From contig JAIPFU010000001.1 of the NCBI GenBank assembly GCA_021736505.1, positions 1 to 53,045 of the forward strand: 53,045 nucleotides of DNA. The letters run 5' to 3'. Both the position numbers and the translations under genes were made by a program. The notes beneath the pieces are model-generated. The model was given only the letters and a program-made list of their open reading frames with translations, ran no database searches and was not told the DNA's origin. Of the stretch, positions 25,382 to 32,249 are shown piece by piece. This stretch comes from Spirochaetia bacterium. GTDB lineage: Bacteria; Spirochaetota; Spirochaetia; PWKH01. Positions within the stretch are counted from its first letter, which is position 1; every line of letters begins with the position of its first letter.

Positions 25382-27421
25382 TTATTCTGCTTTTTCTGCA
25401 AAATGGGAAAATTCCATTGCAAAGTTGCCTCGCCCCTGAGTAATACTCCTCAAAGAAGTAGAATACCCAAACATTTTAACCAGTGGTGATTTTGCTTTAA
25501 TATGCTCAATGGCAGTTTTACTTTCTAAACTTTCTACTAGTCCTCCTCTGGAAGTAAGATTGCTCATAACATCACCTACATAATCCTTTGGGGTGAAGAC
25601 ATCCACCTTCATTATAGGTTCAAGAAGAATTGGGTCTGCGTTTCTGCAGGCATTTTCAAAACCATTGGCTGCGGCTGCTTCATAAGCAAATGCGGAGGCC
25701 GTCATTTCGTCAAAAACAGCATCTATCAAGCTTACTTTAATATTATATGATGGGTACCCATAGCGTATGCCTGAGGCAAAAGAATTTTTTATACCTCTTG
25801 CTACCGCATCAGCAAACTCTCTGGGAAGTTTTTTCTCACTGATTTGAGAAATATATATATTACCATGTTCTTCAGCATGAGAATTGGGTTCAACTTTAAT
25901 TGTAATATCTGCCGAGTGCTCTTTACCTGAAATTATTTTTGAAAATTTCTGATTCCAGGTAATTTCCTTGGAAATTGACTCTCGATAGGTTACCTGCGGA
26001 TTTCCAATTCTTGCATCAACCTTCAGCTCTTTTGTAATCCTATAAACAAGAACATCAATATGCAGTTCACCCATTCCTGATATTACAAGTTGTCCAGTCT
26101 CCTGATCATCCTTGTAGGTAAAAGTAGGATCTTCGCGTATGAGTATTTCCAAAGCCTTTTTTAATTTATCCTGATCTGATGCAGTTTTCGGTTCGATGGC
26201 AACTGAAATTACAGGTTCAGGGAAGTCCATGGGTTCTAATTCAATCTGCATTCCTTCAGAACCGATGGTATCACCTGTCTGAGCAAGCTTCATCCCAACT
26301 GCAACGCCTATATCCCCGGCAGCTAAAGAATTCAGCGGTTCATTTTTATTTGAGTGCATTCTAAAAATGCGATTTATCCTCTCTTTTTTTTGTTTTGAAA
26401 TATTATAGACGCTGACGCCTTTCTTTATTTCTCCAGAATAAACTCTAAAAAAACATAAGGGACCGGCTTCTCTGTCATGTTGAATTTTAAAGACAAAAGC
26501 CAGCGGATAAGCTTTTCTATCATGAGGTACTTCAATATTTGTGTTTTTTTTCAAGTGATAACCCGTTATTGGAGGAACTTCTGTTGGAGAAGGAAGATAG
26601 TCTACAATGCCATCCAAGAGGGGCTGCACTCCTATGTTTTTTAGGGAAGCTCCGACAAAAACAGGAATTATTCCTCTTTGTATTACAGCTTTTCTAATGG
26701 TACTGTGAATAAGATTTTCTGGAATAGCTTTTCCTTCAAGATACAGTTCAGTCATTTCATCGGAAAAATGAGAGATTGAATCAATCAATTTTTCTCTCCA
26801 TTTTTTTGAAGTATCAAGGAGTGAACTGGGTATATCTTGATACTCCATTGTGCTGCCGAAAGAATCTTTAACAAAACTTATTTTTCTCATATGTATAAGA
26901 TCGATTATTCCTGAAAAATCAGATTCGGCTCCAATGGGAAGATATAAAGGAACCGGGTTTGCTTTTAATTTAGTTTTTATTTCTTCTAAAACTTTATAAA
27001 AATCTGCACCAAGTCGATCCATTTTATTAATAAACGCCATTCTAGGAATTTTATAGTGATCCGCTTGACGCCAGACAGTTTCCGATTGAGGTTCTACTCC
27101 TCCTACAGCACAAAAAACAGCGACTGCACTATCTAATACACGTAAAGAACGTTCAACTTCTGCTGTAAAATCGACATGTCCCGGCGTATCTATTATATTT
27201 ATTTGTGTGTCCTTCCAAAAACAGGTAGTAGCAGCGGAAGTTATTGTGATTCCCCTGTTCTGTTCCTGCTCCATCCAGTCCATAACAGCTTCACCATTGT
27301 CAACTTCACCAATCCGATGGCTTTTACCGGTATAGAAAAGAATTCTTTCTGTTGTTGTAGTCTTTCCAGCATCAATGTGCGCCATGATGCCGATGTTTCT
27401 CATATTACTAGATTCAGACAT
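25382..27421 (-). CDS. Elongation factor G paralogue, spdEFG2/mtEFG2-like (probable ribosome recycling GTPase)
   Basis: An EF-G family GTPase (679 aa) with canonical G motifs: AHIDAGKT at 14-21, [19 protein letters not shown] and [11 protein letters not shown]. Domain IV lacks the translocase hallmark GGxGQY; the equivalent stretch (about 488-510) reads [20 protein letters not shown], and the C terminus has [21 protein letters not shown]. Both resemble human mitochondrial EF-G2 (GDKRHLVTVEVEARP, and [20 protein letters not shown]). Spirochaetes carry two EF-Gs of mitochondrial type; in Borrelia the second acts with RRF in ribosome recycling, not translocation. By this pattern the gene is spdEFG2. 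GAGGG lies 6 nt before the ATG. It is divergent from tRNA-Val and shares a -35 region with it. Confidence 0.82.
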   Translation of the reverse strand: MSESSNMRNIGIMAHIDAGKTTTTERILFYTGKSHRIGEVDNGEAVMDWMEQEQNRGITITSAATTCFWKDTQINIIDTPGHVDFTAEVERSLRVLDSAVAVFCAVGGVEPQSETVWRQADHYKIPRMAFINKMDRLGADFYKVLEEIKTKLKANPVPLYLPIGAESDFSGIIDLIHMRKISFVKDSFGSTMEYQDIPSSLLDTSKKWREKLIDSISHFSDEMTELYLEGKAIPENLIHSTIRKAVIQRGIIPVFVGASLKNIGVQPLLDGIVDYLPSPTEVPPITGYHLKKNTNIEVPHDRKAYPLAFVFKIQHDREAGPLCFFRVYSGEIKKGVSVYNISKQKKERINRIFRMHSNKNEPLNSLAAGDIGVAVGMKLAQTGDTIGSEGMQIELEPMDFPEPVISVAIEPKTASDQDKLKKALEILIREDPTFTYKDDQETGQLVISGMGELHIDVLVYRITKELKVDARIGNPQVTYRESISKEITWNQKFSKIISGKEHSADITIKVEPNSHAEEHGNIYISQISEKKLPREFADAVARGIKNSFASGIRYGYPSYNIKVSLIDAVFDEMTASAFAYEAAAANGFENACRNADPILLEPIMKVDVFTPKDYVGDVMSNLTSRGGLVESLESKTAIEHIKAKSPLVKMFGYSTSLRSITQGRGNFAMEFSHFAEKAE

Positions 27422-27486
27422 TGTTAACCCTCAATACAAATTTTAAAGTCATAATAATCTTGGATGATATTAGCATAAAGATAAAT

Positions 27487-27515
27487 TTCATAAAAGACTT
27501 GAATCTTATTGACAA
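27487..27515 (-). promoter_or_regulatory. Predicted promoter of the spdEFG2-like gene
   Basis: Minus strand: -35 TTGTCA, 17 bp, -10 TATGAA. The -35 lies on top of the plus-strand -35 TTGACA of the tRNA promoter. Confidence 0.4.
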
Positions 27516-27537
27516 AAGATCTCCGCTATGATAATTT
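27509..27537 (+). promoter_or_regulatory. Promoter of tRNA-Val
   Basis: Consensus -35 TTGACA, 17 bp, extended -10 TGA-TAATTT. The transcript would start about 5 nt before the mature tRNA 5' end. Confidence 0.75.
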
Positions 27538-27548
27538 CCATATCGTTC

Positions 27549-27621
27549 GGGTGGTTAGCTCAGTTGGGAGAGCGCCTGCCTTACAAGCAGGATGTCACAG
27601 GTTCAAGTCCTGTACCGCCCA
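27549..27621 (+). tRNA. tRNA-Val (anticodon UAC)
   Basis: A complete 73-nt cloverleaf. The acceptor arm GGGTGGT pairs with ACCGCCC (one G-U), the D arm is GCTC/GAGC, the anticodon stem CCTGC/GCAGG encloses CTTACAA with anticodon TAC, and the T arm ACAGG/CCTGT holds TTCAAGT. The discriminator is A73. CCA is not encoded and must be added by the nucleotidyltransferase. The gene stands alone with its own promoter and terminator; the terminator's left arm begins at the discriminator base. Confidence 0.97.
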
Positions 27622-27661
27622 TAAAGCCTTTGGTATTAATTGCCGAAGGCTTTATTTTTTG
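27621..27661 (+). terminator. Intrinsic terminator of tRNA-Val
   Basis: A 13-bp stem (27621-27633 with 27643-27655, one G-U pair) around a 9-nt loop, followed by TTTTTT. The stem begins at the tRNA's own last base, so 3' processing must open it. Confidence 0.9.
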
Positions 27662-27675
27662 TTTAGCAGCTTTAA

Positions 27676-27710
27676 CAATCATGAATTCTGCAATCATGAA
27701 TTCTGCAATC
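27676..27710 (+). repeat. 15-bp tandem repeat, 2.3 copies
   Basis: CAATCATGAATTCTG occurs twice in tandem followed by a partial CAATC, in the non-coding gap between the tRNA terminator and the YggS-type gene. Confidence 0.9.
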
Positions 27711-27762
27711 AAGGATTTGACAGGCCGCATACTTTTTTTTTGAATATTGTTTTTCACTTTTA

Positions 27763-27791
27763 TACACATGTTTGCTGTTTTTTGATACTAT
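27763..27791 (+). promoter_or_regulatory. Predicted promoter of the YggS-type gene, abutting the start codon
   Basis: -35 TACACA (4 of 6), 17 bp, extended -10 TGA-TACTAT, then 6 nt and the ATG. It has the same geometry as the mfd promoter. Confidence 0.5.
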
Positions 27792-27797
27792 AGATGC

Positions 27798-28493
27798 ATG
27801 GATACAATGAAAAAAAGAGTTAATACAGTTTTACAGAAAATTTCTGATGCCGCTGAACAAGCTGGAAGAAAAACGGATGAAATAACTTTGGTTGCTGTAA
27901 GTAAAACAAGAACTTATGAAGAAGTTATTGAAGCATTTAATTGCGGCCTTACAATTTTTGGAGAAAACAGAGTACAGGAAGCTAAGAATAAATTTGAAAA
28001 TATCAATAAGCCTGTACATCTCCATATTATTGGTCCTCTTCAATCAAATAAAATTGGAACAGCCGTAGAAATAGCTGAATGTATCGAATCTGTCGACAGA
28101 TTAAAGGTATTAAAGCTTATAGAAAAACATGCTTCAAAATTGAAGAAAAAGATTGAAGTGTTTCTTGAATTCAATACATCAGGTGAAACCTCTAAACATG
28201 GATTTGATCATTATGATGAAATCTTTGAATGTATGGAAATAATGGATAATTACCACTGGGTAAAATTTAGAGGACTTATGACTATAGGCCCGCTCACTAA
28301 GGATATTGTAAAAATACGAAAGTCCTTTTCAGAATTACGGGAACTGCGTGATCAACTTAAAAAAGATTTCCCTGCTTATGATGTTGTTGAACTATCTATG
28401 GGAATGAGCAATGATTATGAGATTGCAATTGAAGAAGGCGCAGATCTTATTCGTATAGGCAGTGCATTATTTGGTGAAAGAGTATATACATGA
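27798..28493 (+). CDS. YggS/PLPBP family pyridoxal phosphate-binding protein
   Basis: A PLP homeostasis protein (231 aa) with the fold-type III TIM barrel of alanine racemase but no known catalytic activity. PLP-binding Lys36 lies in LVAVSKTRT. Other family motifs are FGENRVQEAKNKF, HIIGPLQSNKIGTA, FLEFNTSGETSKHGF, FRGLMTIGP, LSMGMSNDYEIAIEEGADLI and RIGSALFGER. Length is normal. No Shine-Dalgarno precedes either candidate ATG (27798 or 27807). The first lies 6 nt after an extended -10, so the mRNA may be leaderless. It overlaps the next gene as ATGA and therefore heads an operon with a small membrane protein and an RluD-type enzyme. Confidence 0.93.
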   Translation: MDTMKKRVNTVLQKISDAAEQAGRKTDEITLVAVSKTRTYEEVIEAFNCGLTIFGENRVQEAKNKFENINKPVHLHIIGPLQSNKIGTAVEIAECIESVDRLKVLKLIEKHASKLKKKIEVFLEFNTSGETSKHGFDHYDEIFECMEIMDNYHWVKFRGLMTIGPLTKDIVKIRKSFSELRELRDQLKKDFPAYDVVELSMGMSNDYEIAIEEGADLIRIGSALFGERVYT

Positions 28494-28930
28494 AAAGGTT
28501 ATTATTACTGTTTCTCTATATCTTCTGTATTAATATTATTCTTTACGGCATTGATAATAACAATGAAAGTGCAAATGAAGATAAGGAACAGAGTGCAGTT
28601 TTTAAAGAAATTGATGCATATATTGAGGAAAAAGAGGGAAATGCGGAAAATACGACAGGAAAATCCAGTTTTGATGAAAGCAGTTCGACATGGGTAGAAG
28701 ATCTCCGAAGAGGTGAAATAATTTTTTTTGGATCACTTCCTTTTACCTATTTTTTATCATCCATCGGGGTTCAAATAACAGAGAATTTACAATCTTCGGA
28801 TAGGAGTGTTTTGCAGTTCTCTTTTGATGAGAATCAGTTATCGGGAGAAAAATTAATTCTTACTTTTTCTCTTTCCGCTGTGTTTGCACTTGCGGATTTC
28901 GTTATAGAAAAAGTCAAAGATTCTGAATAA
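28490..28930 (+). CDS. Small exported or membrane protein of unknown function
   Basis: I do not recognise this 146-residue protein. It begins with a clear signal sequence or anchor (MKRLLLLFLYIFCINIILYG) and continues with an acidic, Asn/Glu/Ser-rich stretch (about 22-70). It has two further hydrophobic segments: IIFFGSLPFTYFLSSIGV near 80 and LILTFSLSAVFALADFVI near 125. It overlaps the YggS-type gene by 4 bp (ATGA) and abuts the RluD-type gene directly, so it is co-translated with both. No cysteine suitable for lipidation follows the signal, so it is more likely membrane-bound or periplasmic than a lipoprotein. Confidence 0.7.
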   Translation: MKRLLLLFLYIFCINIILYGIDNNNESANEDKEQSAVFKEIDAYIEEKEGNAENTTGKSSFDESSSTWVEDLRRGEIIFFGSLPFTYFLSSIGVQITENLQSSDRSVLQFSFDENQLSGEKLILTFSLSAVFALADFVIEKVKDSE

Positions 28931-29875
28931 ATGATGAATACTAATATACAGAAAGAGCATTATGAACAGGTCCGCGTACATTTGCCTGATAGAGACTCAA
29001 TTCGAATAGATAAATATATTTGTGAAAATGAAGCTTTGTTCAAAAGAAGTCAGTTATTTTTACGAGGAACGGTTTTTTACTGTAACGGTCGTATGGTAAA
29101 ACCCTCAAAAAAAGTTTTTGATGGAGATACAGTAGAAATCCAGTTCAATGACCTTCCCATAACAGAAGTCCATCCTGAAGAAATTCCGCTCAACATAATT
29201 TTTGAAAATGCATCAGTACTTGTTTTAAATAAGCAGCAGGGAGTAGTTGTGCATCCGGGTGCAGGTAATTATCATAACACTCTCATCCAAGGAGTTTTAT
29301 TTAGATATTCACAAATGCGGAAAGCGTTTCCAGATAATAATTTGAGGCCGGGTATTGTTCATCGTCTTGATAAAGATACTTCAGGAATCATCGTAATTGC
29401 TAAAGATACAGATACTCTAGAATATATTTCTTCTCAGTTTAAAAAAAGAAAAGTTGAAAAATACTATATTGCTATAGTGAAAGGTGAGTTGCCTTCTGGG
29501 AAAAAAGGGAGGGTTCAGACTTGCATAGCTAGAGATCCTTCAAACAGAAAAAAATTTAAAAATTTTCATACCACTTCTCAAAAGGGAAAATTTGCGGATA
29601 CTGAATACTTTGTACTAAAAAAATACCAAGGATACTCATTATTAAGAATAAAGCTGAATACTGGAAGAACACATCAAATCAGGCTTCATATGAAACATAT
29701 TGGCCATCCCATTTTGGGAGATATTGTATACGGTAATACTGATAAAAGATTTAACGAGAGTACGCTTATGCTTCATGCCCTTTCAATACGTTTTAAACTT
29801 CCTGAAAGTAGAGGAATGTCAAAATTTACAGCAGAAATGCCTGAAAGATTTAAAAAAATTTTACATTGCCTTTAG
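28931..29875 (+). CDS. RluA/RluD family 23S rRNA pseudouridine synthase
   Basis: A pseudouridine synthase (314 aa) with an N-terminal S4 RNA-binding domain (RIDKYICENEALFKRSQLFL, GDTVEI) and the RluA-type catalytic domain. The signature RPGIVHRLDKDTSGIIV holds the catalytic Asp147. LVLNKQQGVVVHPGAG, TEYFVLKKYQGYSLLRIKL, TGRTHQIRLHMKHIGHPILG and LMLHALSIRF complete the family pattern. RluD modifies helix 69 of 23S rRNA; this gene has the RluD layout but the exact target is inferred. It abuts the upstream gene, and its end overlaps the convergent MBL gene by 15 bp. Confidence 0.92.
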   Translation: MMNTNIQKEHYEQVRVHLPDRDSIRIDKYICENEALFKRSQLFLRGTVFYCNGRMVKPSKKVFDGDTVEIQFNDLPITEVHPEEIPLNIIFENASVLVLNKQQGVVVHPGAGNYHNTLIQGVLFRYSQMRKAFPDNNLRPGIVHRLDKDTSGIIVIAKDTDTLEYISSQFKKRKVEKYYIAIVKGELPSGKKGRVQTCIARDPSNRKKFKNFHTTSQKGKFADTEYFVLKKYQGYSLLRIKLNTGRTHQIRLHMKHIGHPILGDIVYGNTDKRFNESTLMLHALSIRFKLPESRGMSKFTAEMPERFKKILHCL

Positions 29876-30451
29876 CTGCTGCTGTATGCAGAATATAATA
29901 TCTGGATTAAACATTTTTTCTGCTTTCAAAGTGGTAGGGGAACCGTGTCCGGGAAAAATTCGCATTCTTTCGTCCAGCGGGAGTATCCTCTCTCGAATTG
30001 AACGAAGTAGAAGAGAACGGGAAAGTTCAGAATCTGTAGTTCCAATCTTACCTGAACTGAGAACATCTCCAGTAAACATTGCCTTATCTATTACATAGAC
30101 CAATGAGTCTGATGAATGGCCGGGGACCTGAATTGCTTTAATGGAAATTCCTGCAAGTTTAAATACATCATTATGGCCGATTGTATGTACCTTCTGTTCT
30201 AAAATATTCATACTGTTAGCATAAATTTCAGCATTATAAATTTTTTTTATTGTTTTGATTCCCTCTATGTGTGCTGTGTGTCTATGAGTAAGCAGGATAT
30301 ACTTAATGTAGTAGTTATTATCTTCAATCAATTTAAGAAGTTCTATATCCATAACGCCGGGATCAATAAGTATTGCATCTCCTCCGTCTTCTTGTCCTAT
30401 AAGATAAGAATTAGAAAATCCTGTTACAGAAAAATGGAAAAAAATTTTCAT
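29861..30451 (-). CDS. MBL-fold hydrolase with altered metal motif
   Basis: A metallo-beta-lactamase-fold protein (196 aa) of the glyoxalase II-like type: NSYLI, AILIDPG, ILLTHRHTAHIEG, VPGHSSDS, MFTGDVL and IFPGHGSPT. Ligands His56, His58, His61, His112, Asp129 and His169 are present. However, the Asp of the usual HxHxDH motif is Ala60 (codon GCA), which should weaken the second metal site. I start it at the ATG at 30451, with GGAAGG 7 nt upstream. An in-frame extension to 30565 would overlap the pentapeptide gene and add non-conserved residues. The substrate is unknown; a thioesterase role is possible. The gene ends 15 bp inside the convergent RluD-type gene. Confidence 0.85.
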   Translation of the reverse strand: MKIFFHFSVTGFSNSYLIGQEDGGDAILIDPGVMDIELLKLIEDNNYYIKYILLTHRHTAHIEGIKTIKKIYNAEIYANSMNILEQKVHTIGHNDVFKLAGISIKAIQVPGHSSDSLVYVIDKAMFTGDVLSSGKIGTTDSELSRSLLLRSIRERILPLDERMRIFPGHGSPTTLKAEKMFNPDIIFCIQQQLKAM

Positions 30452-30533
30452 TTTTTGACCTTCCGATTTAAAATCAGTAGTAGCAATTTCAGACTTGCAT
30501 ATACTTGCATACATATTACATATAAAAATAGGC

Positions 30534-31124
30534 TTATTTTCCCCGGGTAAAAAGGGCTTCCTCAAAATTTGAATATTTAAAACTTACTTGTTCCCTGATG
30601 CTGTCAGAAAAATCTGTTTTTTTTAAGTTGCAGTCATTAAAAGTTGTCTCAATTAAATGTGTCTTTGTAAAATTGGAGTAATATAAATCAGAATCATTAA
30701 AATTACAGTTTTTCCCAAAGGATCCAATGAAATTTGTATGTAGTATATCGGAACCTGAAAAATCACATTCAATAAACTCACATCCGCTGAATACGCAATA
30801 TTTGCTCATGATATCATTAAAAGTACATCTGATAAATTTGGAAAACTCAAAAAAAACCATTTGAAGAAATGACTGAGAAAAATCACAGTCAACAAACAAA
30901 TTTCCGGATAAGTTACATGCATATAATTTAATATCTTGTAATGAATAATTTTGTATATCACTTTTTTCTAGACTGAGTGATCTCTGAGGCTCTTTTGAAG
31001 TTATTTTTTTCAGGATATCATCCTGGCATTTTTGAGGATCTTCACAGTGCTGCAGGCATGTTTCTTTACCTGAAATAACAAAATTTCTGCAGCCTTCTAC
31101 TTTACAAGTGTTAAATGAAAACAT
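30534..31124 (-). CDS. Pentapeptide-repeat protein with Cys-rich N terminus
   Basis: A 196-residue protein. From about residue 60 it shows repeating five-residue units with a central Phe or Leu (LYACNLSGNLFVDCDFSQSF; CEFIECDFSGSD; NCNFNDSDLYYSNFTKTHL; CNLKKTDFSDS), predicting a right-handed quadrilateral beta helix. The first 30 residues carry CKVEGC and CLQHC, a possible small zinc-binding unit. Pentapeptide proteins range from DNA-gyrase mimics (Qnr, MfpA) to scaffolds; nothing here fixes the role. There is no Shine-Dalgarno; TACCTT with TG lies 6 nt before the ATG, 16 bp after a consensus TTGACA. It precedes the MBL gene by 82 bp on the same strand. Confidence 0.85.
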   Translation of the reverse strand: MFSFNTCKVEGCRNFVISGKETCLQHCEDPQKCQDDILKKITSKEPQRSLSLEKSDIQNYSLQDIKLYACNLSGNLFVDCDFSQSFLQMVFFEFSKFIRCTFNDIMSKYCVFSGCEFIECDFSGSDILHTNFIGSFGKNCNFNDSDLYYSNFTKTHLIETTFNDCNLKKTDFSDSIREQVSFKYSNFEEALFTRGK

Positions 31125-31130
31125 ATATAA

Positions 31131-31158
31131 AAGGTATCAGATAGTCTCGTATTGTCAA
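31131..31158 (-). promoter_or_regulatory. Predicted promoter of the pentapeptide gene, abutting the start codon
   Basis: Minus strand: consensus -35 TTGACA, 16 bp, extended -10 TGA-TACCTT, then 6 nt and the ATG. A second TTGACA lies 18 bp further upstream (31171-31176). Confidence 0.45.
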
Positions 31159-31217
31159 TACAGAATGAGTTGTCAATGTAAAAAAATATATATACAGTAA
31201 ATAATATGTAAATAAGT

Positions 31218-31292
31218 TATATGTGAAATAATACTATATGTGAAATACTACAAATACTTGGGAATACTACAAATACTTGGGAATACTACAAA
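31218..31292 (+). repeat. Cluster of short tandem repeats upstream of rsgA
   Basis: Two repeat sets lie side by side. TATATGTGAAATA occurs at 31218-31230 and 31235-31247. AATACTACAAATACTTGGG occurs twice in tandem (31244-31262, 31263-31281) with a partial third copy to 31292. They end just before the AAGGG ribosome-binding site of rsgA, so they occupy its probable promoter or leader. Confidence 0.85.
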
Positions 31293-31304
31293 AAGGGTTA
31301 ATAA

Positions 31305-32249
31305 TTGAATGGTACAATAATTAAGGGAATAAATAATATATTCACTGTAATGGATGAGCATAATCAAACAGAAATTCTCTGCAGGATTAAAGGGAAGATA
31401 CTAAAAAATAACCAAGAAGCTTATAATCCGCTTTCTGTCGGTGATAAAGTAGAATATACGAAAACTTCTGAAAATGAAGGAATTATTCATAAGAGAGAAG
31501 GGCGTAGAAATGCATTTAATCGCTGGAATGAAAAAAAAGAACTTCCGCAGACAATTTTTTCAAATTTTGATTTGATATGCTGTGTCACTTCTTTACAGGA
31601 ACCAGTCTTTAATCCTGGTTTTATAGATCGGGTTATATTATGTGCTGGGGATGAGCCTGTTTCAATTATAGTTAACAAAGTAGATTTGGTTAAAGAAGAT
31701 TTTGATACAAGTAAAAAAGGTATTGAATTATATGAAAGTCTCGGATTTCATGTGTATTATATATCTGCATTAGAAAATACAGGTTTAGATGAAATGAAAA
31801 GTGCTTTTCTCAATAAAAGAATCGCACTTTTCGGACAGTCCGGAGTTGGCAAATCAACTTTGATCAACAAGTTGATACCTAATGCTGAGCAAAAGACGTC
31901 ACAAGTTTCAGCTAAATATTTATCAGGCCGACATACAACAAATTTCTCAAAACTTATAATCGGAGCAGATGAGGGAATGGAAATTATTGATACTCCTGGT
32001 GTACGTGAAATAGAAATACCCCCTATAGAATCTTATAAAATTGGATATTATTATCCTGAAATGGTTCAATTCATTCCTGAATGCAAGTATTCAGCATGTC
32101 TGCATGATCAGGAACCTGAATGTGCAGTAAAAGACGCAGTAAATAAAGGATTAATTGATGCAGACAGGTACAAACGTTATATATCAATTCTCAGGGCTAA
32201 TATGCAGAGATTGAAAAAGATGCAACCAAGGGATAACTATAATGGATGA
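31305..32249 (+). CDS. rsgA: Ribosome small subunit-dependent GTPase A
   Basis: RsgA/YjeQ (314 aa), a circularly permuted GTPase that checks late 30S assembly. An OB-fold region opens the protein (VGDKVEYTKTSENEGIIHKR). The permuted motif order is plain: G4 NKVD at 124-127 comes before G1 GQSGVGKS at 177-184 and G3 DTPG at 229-232. The C-terminal zinc site has Cys260, Cys265, His267 and Cys273. The start is TTG with AAGGG about 7 nt upstream; no in-frame ATG would keep the OB domain. The last 8 bp overlap mutS2, implying co-translation. Confidence 0.96.
   Translation: MNGTIIKGINNIFTVMDEHNQTEILCRIKGKILKNNQEAYNPLSVGDKVEYTKTSENEGIIHKREGRRNAFNRWNEKKELPQTIFSNFDLICCVTSLQEPVFNPGFIDRVILCAGDEPVSIIVNKVDLVKEDFDTSKKGIELYESLGFHVYYISALENTGLDEMKSAFLNKRIALFGQSGVGKSTLINKLIPNAEQKTSQVSAKYLSGRHTTNFSKLIIGADEGMEIIDTPGVREIEIPPIESYKIGYYYPEMVQFIPECKYSACLHDQEPECAVKDAVNKGLIDADRYKRYISILRANMQRLKKMQPRDNYNG

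Noticed and set aside
27509..27793. Open frames over tRNA-Val and its repeat region on both strands
   Set aside because: They arise from the tRNA, its terminator and the 15-bp repeat (AEFMIAEFMI on the minus strand); none has a ribosome-binding site or family resemblance.
30452..30565. Longer MBL-fold frame
   Set aside because: It overlaps the pentapeptide gene, and the ATG at 30451 has GGAAGG upstream.
31218..31292. CRISPR-like array
   Set aside because: The repeats are directly abutting with no unique spacers and only two to three copies; no cas gene is near.
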